Assembly: GCF_000428745.1 (NCBI RefSeq)
Contig: NZ_AUAN01000004.1
Location: forward strand, 62,001-126,000
Origin: Veillonella magna DSM 19857
Lineage (GTDB): Bacteria; Bacillota; Negativicutes; Veillonellales; Veillonellaceae
Reading direction: 5' to 3'
Length of the DNA: 64,000 nucleotides
This document shows, piece by piece, positions 1 to 7,584 of this stretch (its first letter is position 1; every line of letters begins with the position of its first letter). Position numbers and translations under genes: made by a program. The notes below the pieces were generated by a model. It made no database searches. It saw only the letters and a list, made by a program, of their open reading frames with translations, and was not told where the DNA came from.

Positions 1-495
1 CAGCGTTACAACCTGCATATGTGTCATCCCCAAGCTTTGCCACTGATCACCGGTAATACCGGCCATCCCCATAGCTACCGGTGCCAGTTCCAAACCGATT
101 ACGGCAACGATGGCTCCCATAGCTGCCGGCGGCAGAATAACATCAATCCATTTAATGCCGACGAAACGTACGATAATAGATAAGATAATGAAGGCGGCAC
201 CAAAGGCAATAAAGCCACCTTGCGCTGCTTCATAGCTCATCCCGGCCGCCATAACCGATAGCACCGGTGCAATAAAAGCAAAACTAGAACCCAAGTATGA
301 AGGAATCTTTCCCTGACATACAAAGAGATACAACAAGGTACCGATACCATTCATAAACAAGGCTGTTGCCGGATCAACTTTCAAAAGGAATGGTACCAAC
401 ACCGTAGATCCGAACATAGCGAATACGTGCTGGAAGCTGAGTGGTAACAGTGCCCCAAACGACGGGCGTTCCTGCACATCAATAAAGTCTTTCAT
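1..495 (-). CDS. uraA: Uracil permease (UraA/NCS2 family), 3' end outside window
   Basis: Reading the minus strand from the ATG at 493-495 gives 165 residues open to the window edge, so only the N-terminal part is present. The protein starts MKDFIDVQERPSFG and carries the NCS2 hallmarks LPLSFQHVFAMFGSTVLVP and SSFAFIAPV, which form the start of the transport core in UraA. Known members import uracil with a proton across the inner membrane; the substrate-binding glutamates lie in the part not shown. The GGAAAGGGG upstream of the ATG is an acceptable ribosome binding site. It follows ftsW by about 20 bases on the same strand. Xanthine permeases of the same superfamily are less likely from these motifs. 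Confidence 0.85.
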   Translation of the reverse strand, partial: MKDFIDVQERPSFGALLPLSFQHVFAMFGSTVLVPFLLKVDPATALFMNGIGTLLYLFVCQGKIPSYLGSSFAFIAPVLSVMAAGMSYEAAQGGFIAFGAAFIILSIIVRFVGIKWIDVILPPAAMGAIVAVIGLELAPVAMGMAGITGDQWQSLGMTHMQVVTL

Positions 496-515
496 GGATT
501 AACTACCCCTTTCCG

Positions 516-1826
516 TTAGCGACTACGCGAAGTCGACGAACCTTCCACCGAAAACCGACTGAGTGTTTCTTCCCGAAGCGACGGAGCTTCACCCCGCGTA
601 CCAACGCGCGGTGACTGTTGTGCCGCCAGGCTGTAACGCCCAATACTGGCCAAAATTCCAACGGCTCCCAGATTTAACATTAATGAAGAACCGCCATAGG
701 ATACAAATGGCAACGGCACACCAGTAACCGGCATGGCTCCGCAAACCATCATCATATTAAACAGCGCTTGACCGCTGATAATTAACGTAATACCAAATGC
801 CACAAATGCACCAAAGTAATCACGGGCCTGTTGTGCAATACGTAGCCCGTACCAAGTAAAGGTCAACACAATGGCAAGCAGTGCCAAAGAACCTACAAGA
901 CCTGTCTCTTGAGACCACACGGCGAAGGCAAAGTCTGTATGCGCTTCCGGTAAGTAGAAATACTTGGCCGTGCCATTACCCAGGCCCTGGCCTAGCACAC
1001 CGCCGGAACCTACAGCTAATAGACTTTGCACAGTCTGATAGCCGATGCCTTGCGCATGACTCCATGGATCTATATAAGCAAGGATACGTTCCCATCGATA
1101 TGGTGATAAATACACCAAAGCACTTAAAATACCGAGTACCGCTAACGTTCCCCCCACTGCTACATACAGCATAGGACCACGTATGCGTCGAATGTAGCCG
1201 ATACCGCCAATAGCCGCCAGTATAGCACCAAAGCCCAAAATAAGCATCGCCGTACCCATATCAGGTTGTAAAATCGTAAGCAGTGCATATACTAAGGGCA
1301 TCAACAAAAAGCGTGCAAAAAAAGGTACGCGTCCATTACTTCCCGGACTGCGGCCAAATTCGTAATACTCAAAGAAGTGAATGTATTTCTGCTTCCATCG
1401 CTGCCGTTCTACGTAAGCTGCTGCCCAAATAACCGATCCCAGCTTGGCAAATTCTGAAGGCTGTAATGATACCGGGCCGAATTGTAGCCATCGCCGTGCA
1501 CCATTAACGACAGTACCACCAACGAGTACGGCCACCAGCAAGATAACCAACACCACTGCCATACCGTTAAGAACCTTTTGTGAGCGCAATCGCCGATAAT
1601 CCATACGATACATAGCCATTAGAATAATAAATCCCAATACTAATGACACCAAATGCTTAACGAAGAAGCCTGCCCATAAACTACCATCAATGGTGGCCTC
1701 CACATAGGTCGCACTATAGATATTGATGCTACCTATAATTACCCATAAAAATACGGCAAAGAACACACCTTGCACATCATTATGAAGCACACGGCGCAAG
1801 CCCTTAGCCCGACCGTCATCTTTCAT
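516..1826 (-). CDS. ftsW: SEDS peptidoglycan glycosyltransferase FtsW
   Basis: This 436-residue polytopic membrane protein belongs to the SEDS family, which polymerises lipid II into glycan strands with a partner class B PBP. The motifs favour FtsW over RodA: LQPSEFAKLG near residue 121, GQGLGNGTAKYFYLPEAHTDF near 279-299, and PVTGVPLPFVSYGGSS towards the C-terminus. Asp298 in the HTDF motif corresponds to the catalytic aspartate of E. coli FtsW (D297). About ten membrane segments are visible and the C-terminal tail is Ser/Arg rich. The ATG follows AAGGAGG. It begins two bases after the end of trmB, so the genes are probably cotranscribed. Confidence 0.88.
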   Translation of the reverse strand: MKDDGRAKGLRRVLHNDVQGVFFAVFLWVIIGSINIYSATYVEATIDGSLWAGFFVKHLVSLVLGFIILMAMYRMDYRRLRSQKVLNGMAVVLVILLVAVLVGGTVVNGARRWLQFGPVSLQPSEFAKLGSVIWAAAYVERQRWKQKYIHFFEYYEFGRSPGSNGRVPFFARFLLMPLVYALLTILQPDMGTAMLILGFGAILAAIGGIGYIRRIRGPMLYVAVGGTLAVLGILSALVYLSPYRWERILAYIDPWSHAQGIGYQTVQSLLAVGSGGVLGQGLGNGTAKYFYLPEAHTDFAFAVWSQETGLVGSLALLAIVLTFTWYGLRIAQQARDYFGAFVAFGITLIISGQALFNMMMVCGAMPVTGVPLPFVSYGGSSLMLNLGAVGILASIGRYSLAAQQSPRVGTRGEAPSLREETLSRFSVEGSSTSRSR

Positions 1827-1828
1827 GA

Positions 1829-2479
1829 TTATGCCTCCTTGGGCCTGATTGCTTCTAACCGGAAAATCGGCTGCCCTTTAGCGCTAAACTTCTCTTCATA
1901 CTCTGTTTTTACATTCGGTATATCCGTACTATGCAAATCATAGGACACATTTTTTAATGTCCAACCGGAGTTCTTAAACTCCTCTAAGGAAAACAGAAAA
2001 AGACCTTCATTATCTGTTTTAAAATGAATTTCCCCATCAGGGCCTAAAAGCCGTGCATAACGGTCCAAAAAGGTATGATATGTCAAACGTCGTTTTGCAT
2101 GCCGCGCCTTTGGCCACGGATCACAAAAGTTAATATAAAACCGATCCACTTCACCGGGATCCATAATATCTTCAATACCGGCAATGTCAAACAGCGTTAC
2201 CTTTGCGTTATCTGTCCCGGCTTCAAATAATTTTTGAGCTGCATAATATAAAACACCCAGTTGTACTTCAAAGCCAAGGAAATTGGCTTCCGGATGCGCC
2301 TCTGCCATACCGGCGATGAAACGTCCTTTTCCGGTGCCCAGCTCCACATACAGTGGTTTCTCCGGATTTGTAAACAAAGTATTCCAATGCCCTTTATACG
2401 ATGCGTGATCACTTAAAATCACATGTGTATCATACTCGTGAATTGCCTCGTCAATCCATGGTTTTCTTCGTAATCGCAT
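1829..2479 (-). CDS. trmB: tRNA (guanine-N7-)-methyltransferase
   Basis: TrmB makes m7G46 in the variable loop of tRNA using S-adenosylmethionine. The 216-residue product has the SAM-binding stretch YVELGTGKGRFIAGMA and the family signature FYINFCDPWPKARHAKRRL, with a C-terminal TEYEEKF motif typical of the substrate site. I start it at MRLRRKPWIDE because AAAGGAG lies seven bases upstream of that ATG; an in-frame ATG 11 codons earlier has no such site. Length and motif order are normal for the family. It lies between a DUF2939 gene and ftsW in one minus-strand run. Confidence 0.93.
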   Translation of the reverse strand: MRLRRKPWIDEAIHEYDTHVILSDHASYKGHWNTLFTNPEKPLYVELGTGKGRFIAGMAEAHPEANFLGFEVQLGVLYYAAQKLFEAGTDNAKVTLFDIAGIEDIMDPGEVDRFYINFCDPWPKARHAKRRLTYHTFLDRYARLLGPDGEIHFKTDNEGLFLFSLEEFKNSGWTLKNVSYDLHSTDIPNVKTEYEEKFSAKGQPIFRLEAIRPKEA

Positions 2480-2515
2480 AGTATCTCCTTTTTCAACTAT
2501 ATTACATCTCATCTA

Positions 2516-3214
2516 TTATAGAGAAGTCCGCCCTTTGTCGTCAACTGCTGTTTTACGCTCTTGAAGTTGCTTCACAATATCCATAATATTCGGTATTTCA
2601 TAGACCTGCCATGTACCGTCTTCTAACTGTCGCATCCGAAGAACGATAGGTATTCTTTCGGGCGGATTAGTGGCATTAGCAATGATTCGCACGTCCACTA
2701 CTCCAGCCTCTACCGTAGTGATTTGTACTTCTTTCCATAAAAAAGTAATATCCGCCATAGCATAGACACGGCGTAGCTGTACCATATCACCCACCAGAGG
2801 ATCCTCTCCATTTTTTTCAACAGATTCTTGTTCCACTCCATTGCTATCACCGGTAACAGCTTTCATCTCATGGTCGATTTTCTTCTGTGCCCTTTTATGC
2901 ACTTCCTTTGTAATCGCATCTTTTATTAATGCCGTACCTACCTCTTTTGCTAACGGCTTTATTGCAGCTGACCATGGATTTGCTTTTAACTCTTCATCAG
3001 AGTTCACCCAGTCATCGATGGCATGTCCCAATATAGATCGCACGTCCACATGCTCATAAATGGTTGCTACATCATTCTTATCGGCTGCTGTTTGTAATAA
3101 CCGAACCGTGTATATCGGTTGGCGCGGTAGATACCAGCCAAAATAACCGGCTATGACAGCTGCCACCGCTAAAATTGCGGTAAGGCCTATCCATCTCAGC
3201 TGTATTTGTTTCAT
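2516..3214 (-). CDS. DUF2939 domain protein, membrane anchored
   Basis: This 232-residue protein has one N-terminal hydrophobic segment (about residues 8-28) followed by a periplasmic or extracytoplasmic domain. The segment YTVRLLQTAADKNDVATIY just after it is typical of the DUF2939 family, whose function is unknown. A polar, Glu/Lys-rich stretch occupies roughly residues 105-140, and the C-terminal half (IIANATNPPERIPIVLRMR) looks like a small beta domain. It is the first gene of the DUF2939-trmB-ftsW run, 36 bases ahead of trmB. No signal cleavage site is obvious. The family assignment is by motif memory; the biochemical role cannot be inferred. Confidence 0.7.
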   Translation of the reverse strand: MKQIQLRWIGLTAILAVAAVIAGYFGWYLPRQPIYTVRLLQTAADKNDVATIYEHVDVRSILGHAIDDWVNSDEELKANPWSAAIKPLAKEVGTALIKDAITKEVHKRAQKKIDHEMKAVTGDSNGVEQESVEKNGEDPLVGDMVQLRRVYAMADITFLWKEVQITTVEAGVVDVRIIANATNPPERIPIVLRMRQLEDGTWQVYEIPNIMDIVKQLQERKTAVDDKGRTSL

Positions 3215-3249
3215 TGTACTCTCCTAGATAATACGCCGTAACCTACAAC

Positions 3250-3286
3250 ATAAAAGACACTGTCCGCACGGACAGTGTCTTTTTTA
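3250..3286 (-). terminator. Rho-independent terminator after niaR
   Basis: A perfect 15-bp inverted repeat (arms 3252-3266 and 3269-3283, AAAAGACACTGTCCG with its complement) with a two-base loop. The minus-strand RNA would end in four U residues; the plus reading ends in a longer T run, so it could act both ways. It separates niaR from the DUF2939 gene. Confidence 0.75.
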
Positions 3287-3336
3287 TCCTTCTATATCAC
3301 TCGTTTAACTGTCAGCGATACCTCACCAGCAGTATA

Positions 3337-3861
3337 TCATGAGACAACTGTTTCGTAAAGAAATCCCTTTTGTCGAAGCGTATCAATGATGAGGGACAAC
3401 CGTTCCGGTGTATCAGCACCAATAAGGTGAGTATGTACACCACCACTAACGGTGCTAAGCAGTTGATTCGCCGAGGAAGCAAATTTTTCTATAAATTGCC
3501 GACACTCCTCTAAAGTGCGGATATATAAGGACGCCTCAATATGACCGTACACATCGTGTTCCACGCCGATGGTATACATCACGCCTCCCATAGTAATAAT
3601 AGTGGTAAGCTCTTCTTCCACGCGTGTTGCATCATGGCGACATACAATAATACGCTTTACACTACCACTGCCGGGCATGGTCATCGTATAACCTCTGGGA
3701 GTAGATAAAATCGGATAGCCTTCCTGCCGTAAAGCGGCGATATCTCCAACAATAATCGGTCTGGATACATCACACATTTCCGCCAACTCGCCACCGGCGA
3801 TGGGAGCGTTCGCTTTCGCCAAATATCTAATAATCGTCTGTTGTCGTTCTTTACTCCGCAT
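3337..3861 (-). CDS. niaR: Niacin-responsive transcriptional repressor NiaR (HTH + 3H domain)
   Basis: The 174-residue protein has an N-terminal winged helix (residues about 5-60, RQQTIIRYLAKANAPIAGG and CDVSRPIIVGDIAALR) followed by a 3H domain, named for three conserved histidine motifs; here they are CRHD, EHDVYGH and GVHTHL. In Firmicutes this architecture is NiaR (YrxA), a repressor that senses nicotinate and controls niacin uptake and NAD salvage. The next gene upstream on the same strand is niaP, the niacin transporter, which supports the call. The ATG follows AAGGAGATACT. A terminator lies just downstream at 3250-3286. Nickel binding by the histidines is known for homologues, not shown here. 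Confidence 0.88.
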   Translation of the reverse strand: MRSKERQQTIIRYLAKANAPIAGGELAEMCDVSRPIIVGDIAALRQEGYPILSTPRGYTMTMPGSGSVKRIIVCRHDATRVEEELTTIITMGGVMYTIGVEHDVYGHIEASLYIRTLEECRQFIEKFASSANQLLSTVSGGVHTHLIGADTPERLSLIIDTLRQKGFLYETVVS

Positions 3862-4019
3862 AGTATCTCCTTATTCCCATTTCAATATCGCTGTCCTCAT
3901 ATCCTTCTTAACTCTCTTTTAATTAGAGTTTAATCATCTCTTTACTAATTTAGTTATCTCTGTATTAACCTTTTAGTAATAATTCTACTACCACTTATAT
4001 TTCTATCACTTAATAGTAT
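3862..4019 (-). promoter_or_regulatory. AT-rich niaR upstream region with inverted repeat
   Basis: A 158-base AT-rich gap between niaP and niaR. It contains the inverted repeat AACTCT-N9-AGAGTT at 3910-3930, of the size expected for a dimeric regulator, so niaR may have its own promoter and be self-controlled. I do not recognise the motif as a known NiaR box. No convincing terminator for niaP is visible. Confidence 0.3.
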
Positions 4020-5513
4020 TTATGCTCCTTGATGCTCTAATTGCTCCAACGAACGCTGTTTGCTTTCTGTACCTAAAGCAATAACTACTACCGCTATTAT
4101 AACAAACATAGCAGCAAATACATAGAAGATGTGGCGCATGTCCCATTGTGCTGTCAGCAGGATACCTACTAACATAGGGGCTACCATGCCGCCGATACGT
4201 CCTACACCGGCAGCCCAACCACAACCTAACCCGCGAATAGCTGTCGGATAAAGTTCCGGTGTATACGCATACATAACACCCCAAGCACCCAAATTAAAAA
4301 ATGACATCAGAGCACCACTTATTAAAAGCACCATTACCGTTCCTGCATGGCCGAAAAAATAACTAGCTACACCACTGCCCAGCAAAAAGACAGACAATGT
4401 ATATTTACGTCCCCAATGTTCTACTAACCAAGCAGCACACATATACCCTGGTAGTTGTGCTATGGTCATAAAGAAAACATACTCTGATGTTTTCACCACA
4501 GAAAACCCTTGTTGATACACAAGAGAAGGTAGCCACATAAAGATTCCGTAATAACTGAATACAATGCCGAACCAAGCCAACCATAGCATGACTGTACGAC
4601 GACGTAAAGATGGCTGCCATAATGCTCCAGGCCCCTTTGTAATTGTTTCTTTACCATCTTTCTTCGCATCAGTCGTAATTATGTTATTATCTTTCTCAAC
4701 TACACCGGTACAAGGTGACTTCATTTCTTTTTCAATTGAGCCTGCTTTATTAACTTCTATTATGTTACTCTCTAGCATATTATTCTTTGAAAGCAGTTTA
4801 CTATTCCGCTTACGCTGATTAGCTACCACTGCTGCATGTGATGCAATCGGACATTGTTCCTCTTCAATGGCAGTTACAATTGCCCTAGCTTCGTCTATCC
4901 GTCCCTTGCGCAATAAGTAACGCACTGATTCCGGTAAATGGGCACGTATTAAACCTATATATAATGCCGGTAACGCACCAACTAAAAAAGCAAAGCGCCA
5001 TCCTGTATGAGGTACAAGAAAATAAGCTATAGCCGCTGCCAACAACCATCCTACGGCCCAAAAGCTTTCCAGTATAACAATAAATCGACCGCGCACAGCC
5101 GTAGGGATATATTCTGTCATAAGGGTAGCCGCTACAGGCAGTTCCCCACCTAGTCCTACACCTACTAAAAAACGAAATATCAGTAACCATTCATAGTTGG
5201 GTGCTACTGCGCACAATGCCGTTGCCAGACTATATAAAAAAACAGTCCACGCAAAAACGCGTTTACGTCCAATAACATCCGCCAGTGTACCTGATGTGAC
5301 CGCCCCCAAAGCCATACCAATAAGTCCGATGCTACCTAGCCACCCAACTTCCGTGCCACTAAGTCCCCATTCGTGAATTAACCGAGGCATTAAAAATGCA
5401 ATAATCCCAGTATCCATGGAATCAAAAGCCCATCCCAAACCAGATACCATTAATATTTTGTAATGAAAGGGACGCAACTTCATCCCATCCAGACGTGCAA
5501 TTAATTCAGCCAT
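4020..5513 (-). CDS. niaP: Niacin transporter NiaP (MFS)
   Basis: A 497-residue major facilitator protein with twelve predicted membrane segments. The stretches GLGWAFDSMDTGI, GVGLGGELPVAAT, ILESFWAVGWLLAA and SFFNLGAWGVMYAYTPE closely match Firmicutes NiaP (B. subtilis YceI), which imports nicotinate and nicotinamide. An unusually long hydrophilic loop of about 80 residues (around 210-300, rich in Lys, Asn and Glu) joins the two six-helix halves. I start it at MAELIARLD because AGGATAGGAG sits upstream of that ATG; an in-frame start 33 codons earlier lacks one. It is directly upstream of niaR, the regulator of this transporter in other Firmicutes. Confidence 0.87.
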   Translation of the reverse strand: MAELIARLDGMKLRPFHYKILMVSGLGWAFDSMDTGIIAFLMPRLIHEWGLSGTEVGWLGSIGLIGMALGAVTSGTLADVIGRKRVFAWTVFLYSLATALCAVAPNYEWLLIFRFLVGVGLGGELPVAATLMTEYIPTAVRGRFIVILESFWAVGWLLAAAIAYFLVPHTGWRFAFLVGALPALYIGLIRAHLPESVRYLLRKGRIDEARAIVTAIEEEQCPIASHAAVVANQRKRNSKLLSKNNMLESNIIEVNKAGSIEKEMKSPCTGVVEKDNNIITTDAKKDGKETITKGPGALWQPSLRRRTVMLWLAWFGIVFSYYGIFMWLPSLVYQQGFSVVKTSEYVFFMTIAQLPGYMCAAWLVEHWGRKYTLSVFLLGSGVASYFFGHAGTVMVLLISGALMSFFNLGAWGVMYAYTPELYPTAIRGLGCGWAAGVGRIGGMVAPMLVGILLTAQWDMRHIFYVFAAMFVIIAVVVIALGTESKQRSLEQLEHQGA

Positions 5514-5613
5514 ACAAATACTCCTATCCTCTGCATTACCTAATGATCTAATTACCCAAAGACCTAAATTCAGCCATGTCCGGACGTGGCTTTCCTCTAC
5601 ATGCATATGCAAA

Positions 5614-5685
5614 ACTTAACAAACTTTACATCTGTTAATATGGATAAGTATAAACATATCTGTCTGTACTGTCAATAGACAATGA
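5614..5685 (-). promoter_or_regulatory. Candidate operator region upstream of niaP
   Basis: Two 21-bp inverted repeats with five-base arms and eleven-base spacing lie upstream of niaP: TAACA-N11-TGTTA at 5617-5637 and TGTCT-N11-AGACA at 5661-5681. The shared geometry and the neighbouring niaR suggest binding sites for NiaR, but short arms like these also occur by chance. Confidence 0.3.
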
Positions 5686-5693
5686 ACCGATAA

Positions 5694-5725
5694 TTAATAA
5701 AAATGCCTCGGCACATAACCGAGGC
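5694..5725 (-). terminator. Second terminator of the tRNA operon
   Basis: GCCTCGG (5705-5711) and CCGAGGC (5719-5725) form a seven-base stem with a seven-base loop. On the minus strand it is followed by ATTTTTATT. It lies about 40 bases after the first tRNA terminator and gives a tandem stop before niaP. Confidence 0.6.
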
Positions 5726-5763
5726 TGGATAAGAATAAAACGATAATTATTAAAATGGGGTAC

Positions 5764-5791
5764 AAAAAAACGAGTCTCCTGAAGAGACTCG
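5764..5791 (-). terminator. First terminator of the tRNA operon
   Basis: CGAGTCTC-N5-GAGACTCG at 5771-5791 followed on the minus strand by seven T. It sits 12 bases after the CCA end of tRNA-Val, a classical rho-independent terminator. Confidence 0.9.
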
Positions 5792-5803
5792 TGCAAAGAG
5801 ATA

Positions 5804-5880
<77 letters not shown>

Positions 5881-5882
5881 TA

Positions 5883-5957
5883 TGGTGACCCGTGGGGGAA
5901 TCGAACCCCCGATACCGCCGTGAAAGGGCGGTGTCTTAACCGCTTGACCAACGGGCC
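5883..5957 (-). tRNA. tRNA-Glu(TTC)
   Basis: Acceptor arms GGCCCGT/ACGGGTC, anticodon loop CTTTCAC (anticodon TTC), GGTTCGATTCC T arm and encoded CCA. Two bases separate it from tRNA-Val. It charges the glutamate that is also the HemA substrate in this organism's C5 haem pathway. Confidence 0.95.
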
Positions 5958-5961
5958 ACAG

Positions 5962-6037
5962 TGGTGATCCATCCGCGACTCGAACGCGGGACACCCTGAT
6001 TAAAAGTCAGGTGCTCTACCAACTGAGCTAATGGATC
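5962..6037 (-). tRNA. tRNA-Lys(TTT)
   Basis: Acceptor arms GATCCAT/ATGGATC, anticodon stem-loop CTGACTTTTAATCAG with anticodon TTT, and encoded CCA. Confidence 0.95.
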
Positions 6038-6043
6038 ATGAAA

Positions 6044-6118
6044 TGGCAGGGGTACAAGGATTCGAACCTTGGAATGACGGAGTCAGAGTCCGTTGCCTTA
6101 CCGCTTGGCGATACCCCT
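6044..6118 (-). tRNA. tRNA-Gln(CTG)
   Basis: Acceptor arms AGGGGTA/TACCCCT, anticodon stem ACGGA/TCCGT around loop CTCTGAC (anticodon CTG), and an encoded GCCA end. It reads CAG codons; a TTG-anticodon tRNA-Gln would be expected elsewhere in the genome. Confidence 0.93.
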
Positions 6119-6152
6119 ATATATACAAAGGTTAAAACCTGTGTAAGCGTAT

Positions 6153-6228
6153 TGGCTCCCCGAGTAGGACTCGAACCTACGACCGATCGGTTAACAGCCG
6201 ATTGCTCTACCGACTGAGCTATCGAGGA
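6153..6228 (-). tRNA. tRNA-Asn(GTT)
   Basis: Acceptor arms TCCTCGA/TCGGGGA, anticodon loop CTGTTAA (anticodon GTT), GGTTCGAGTCC T arm and encoded CCA. Confidence 0.95.
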
Positions 6229-6235
6229 ATAAAAA

Positions 6236-6310
6236 TGGAGCGGAAAACGAGATTCGAACTCGCGACCCCCGCCTTGGCAAGGCGGTGCTCTACCGCTGAG
6301 CTATTTCCGC
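6236..6310 (-). tRNA. tRNA-Gly(GCC)
   Basis: Acceptor arms GCGGAAA/TTTCCGC, anticodon loop TTGCCAA (anticodon GCC), AGTTCGAATCT T arm and encoded CCA. It is the promoter-proximal member of the six-tRNA operon. Confidence 0.95.
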
Positions 6311-6327
6311 ATGTCACAACGAAATTC

Positions 6328-6356
6328 ATTTTACTTCATTTCGTTTAAACTGTCAA
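6328..6356 (-). promoter_or_regulatory. Promoter of the tRNA operon
   Basis: On the minus strand TTGACA (6351-6356) is followed after exactly 17 bases by TAAAAT (6328-6333), about 18 bases ahead of tRNA-Gly. The AT-rich run upstream (6357-6385) could serve as an UP element. This is a near-consensus housekeeping sigma promoter. Confidence 0.85.
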
Positions 6357-6473
6357 GCACTTTTTAAGAAAATTTTTATTTCATTCTTATTTTTACTGTC
6401 TTGCCTGACTGCCTTATTATAATAACAAAGAGCCTAATTTATGTCAATACCAATTTTAAAAAATTTTAAGCTT

Positions 6474-6530
6474 GGAGATTCGCATCATCGTGCTACCACT
6501 CATAATGTATGCAGACATCAACGAATCTCC
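6474..6530 (-). other. Inverted repeat and 20-codon mini-ORF after larC
   Basis: Perfect 9-bp arms GGAGATTCG (6474-6482) and CGAATCTCC (6522-6530) enclose a 39-base loop, followed on the minus strand by a T-rich run, so it may simply terminate larC. The minus-strand arm nearest larC contains AAAGGAGAT, a good ribosome binding site for a 20-codon ORF starting MSAYIMSGS, so the hairpin could hide that site. Nothing shows that the mini-ORF is translated. Confidence 0.35.
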
Positions 6531-6539
6531 TTTCATCAA

Positions 6540-7412
6540 TTACACTTCAAACAGGGTAAATACATTAGGAATTATCAAATTCATTGTTCCCAAACCTACA
6601 CCCTTATGCGTTGTGCTGTCCAAAAGTGCCATCATACGACCTACCTGTTCTTTAATAGCCACCTCATCTCGACACAAAGGAACATCAGCACTCAGTGTCT
6701 GGACTAAGGTAGCCCCCGTAGGTGTTACTAATTCACCGGTCACTGTCGTCGTATATGTAGGAAACTCACGCAGCAGCATTGCTGTAGCCGGTGTTGGCAC
6801 ATCCATTAATCCATGCTCGCAATTCACCTTGCCTTTGCCAACATGAAGCGGAGAAAAGGTGATAGCCTCATAGCCTAAATATTCCATACCAATCATAGTA
6901 CCTACAATGTCGATGATACAATCAATGGCACCCACTTCATGGAAATGCACTTCTTCCAATGTGCTATTGTGAACAGCTGCTTCCGCCATACCCAATCGGT
7001 AGAAAGCTTCCACCGATTTCTCTTTAACCCATTTTGACAAATCCGATTCTTCAATAATCTGTTTTATCTCCGTGTAGCTTCGTCGTTCTCCATGGCTATG
7101 TTCATGAGTAAGATGCTTATGCCCGTAATTTCCCTCTCCATGAGCATGACTATAATGAACCTGTCCAGAGCTAGGCAACACCGTCTCACTGATTCTATCA
7201 TATCCATGGGGATGTTCATGTAAATGTACATCAAAATAAATGCCCTCTACCCCGAGCTTTTCCCCTCGTCGATGAACAAAATGATAGCCTGCCAGATGTA
7301 GTTTTTCAATCTCCTGTTGTAAGACGTCATAAGGAAATCCCAAATCAAGCAAAGCTCCTATCATCATATTCCCACTGATGCCGGAAGAAGCCAGCCCTTG
7401 TAATACCTTCAT
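6540..7412 (-). CDS. larC: LarC-like nickel-insertion protein, N-terminal (LarC1) part only
   Basis: LarC is a CTP-dependent enzyme that inserts nickel into the pyridinium pincer cofactor of lactate racemase-type enzymes. This 290-residue product matches only the LarC1 half: GISGN(M)MIGALLDLG at the start, EVHFHEVGAIDCIIDIVG in the middle and a very His-rich region (residues 63-108), a likely nickel-binding stretch. It stops after NLIIPNVFTLFEV, where full-length proteins continue into LarC2, the CTP-binding half; the 220 bases downstream hold a tRNA promoter and no LarC2 reading frame. The usual SGDM aspartate is Asn15 here. The ATG follows AAGGAGAT. Whether it works alone, with a separate LarC2, or is decaying cannot be told from this window. 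Confidence 0.8.
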   Translation of the reverse strand: MKVLQGLASSGISGNMMIGALLDLGFPYDVLQQEIEKLHLAGYHFVHRRGEKLGVEGIYFDVHLHEHPHGYDRISETVLPSSGQVHYSHAHGEGNYGHKHLTHEHSHGERRSYTEIKQIIEESDLSKWVKEKSVEAFYRLGMAEAAVHNSTLEEVHFHEVGAIDCIIDIVGTMIGMEYLGYEAITFSPLHVGKGKVNCEHGLMDVPTPATAMLLREFPTYTTTVTGELVTPTGATLVQTLSADVPLCRDEVAIKEQVGRMMALLDSTTHKGVGLGTMNLIIPNVFTLFEV

Positions 7413-7456
7413 TCGCTTTCATCTCCTTATAAATTAATATCTTATACATTATTCAG

Positions 7457-7491
7457 AAAAGGTCGCAGTCATCCACGGATGCACTGCGACC
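7457..7491 (-). terminator. Terminator after the CobT-like pair
   Basis: GGTCGCAGT (7461-7469) pairs with ACTGCGACC (7483-7491) and an inner CATCC/GGATG stem closes a two-base loop. The minus reading ends in TTTT, the plus reading in CTATTTTTA. It separates the CobT-like genes from larC. Confidence 0.7.
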
Positions 7492-7584
7492 CTATTTTTA
7501 TTGTAAGTATTGCTTCTTACTTCAACCTGCATTCTTACCTAAGCGTTAGCTTTTCTTCCCGTAACAATTCTTATTTCATATTCA

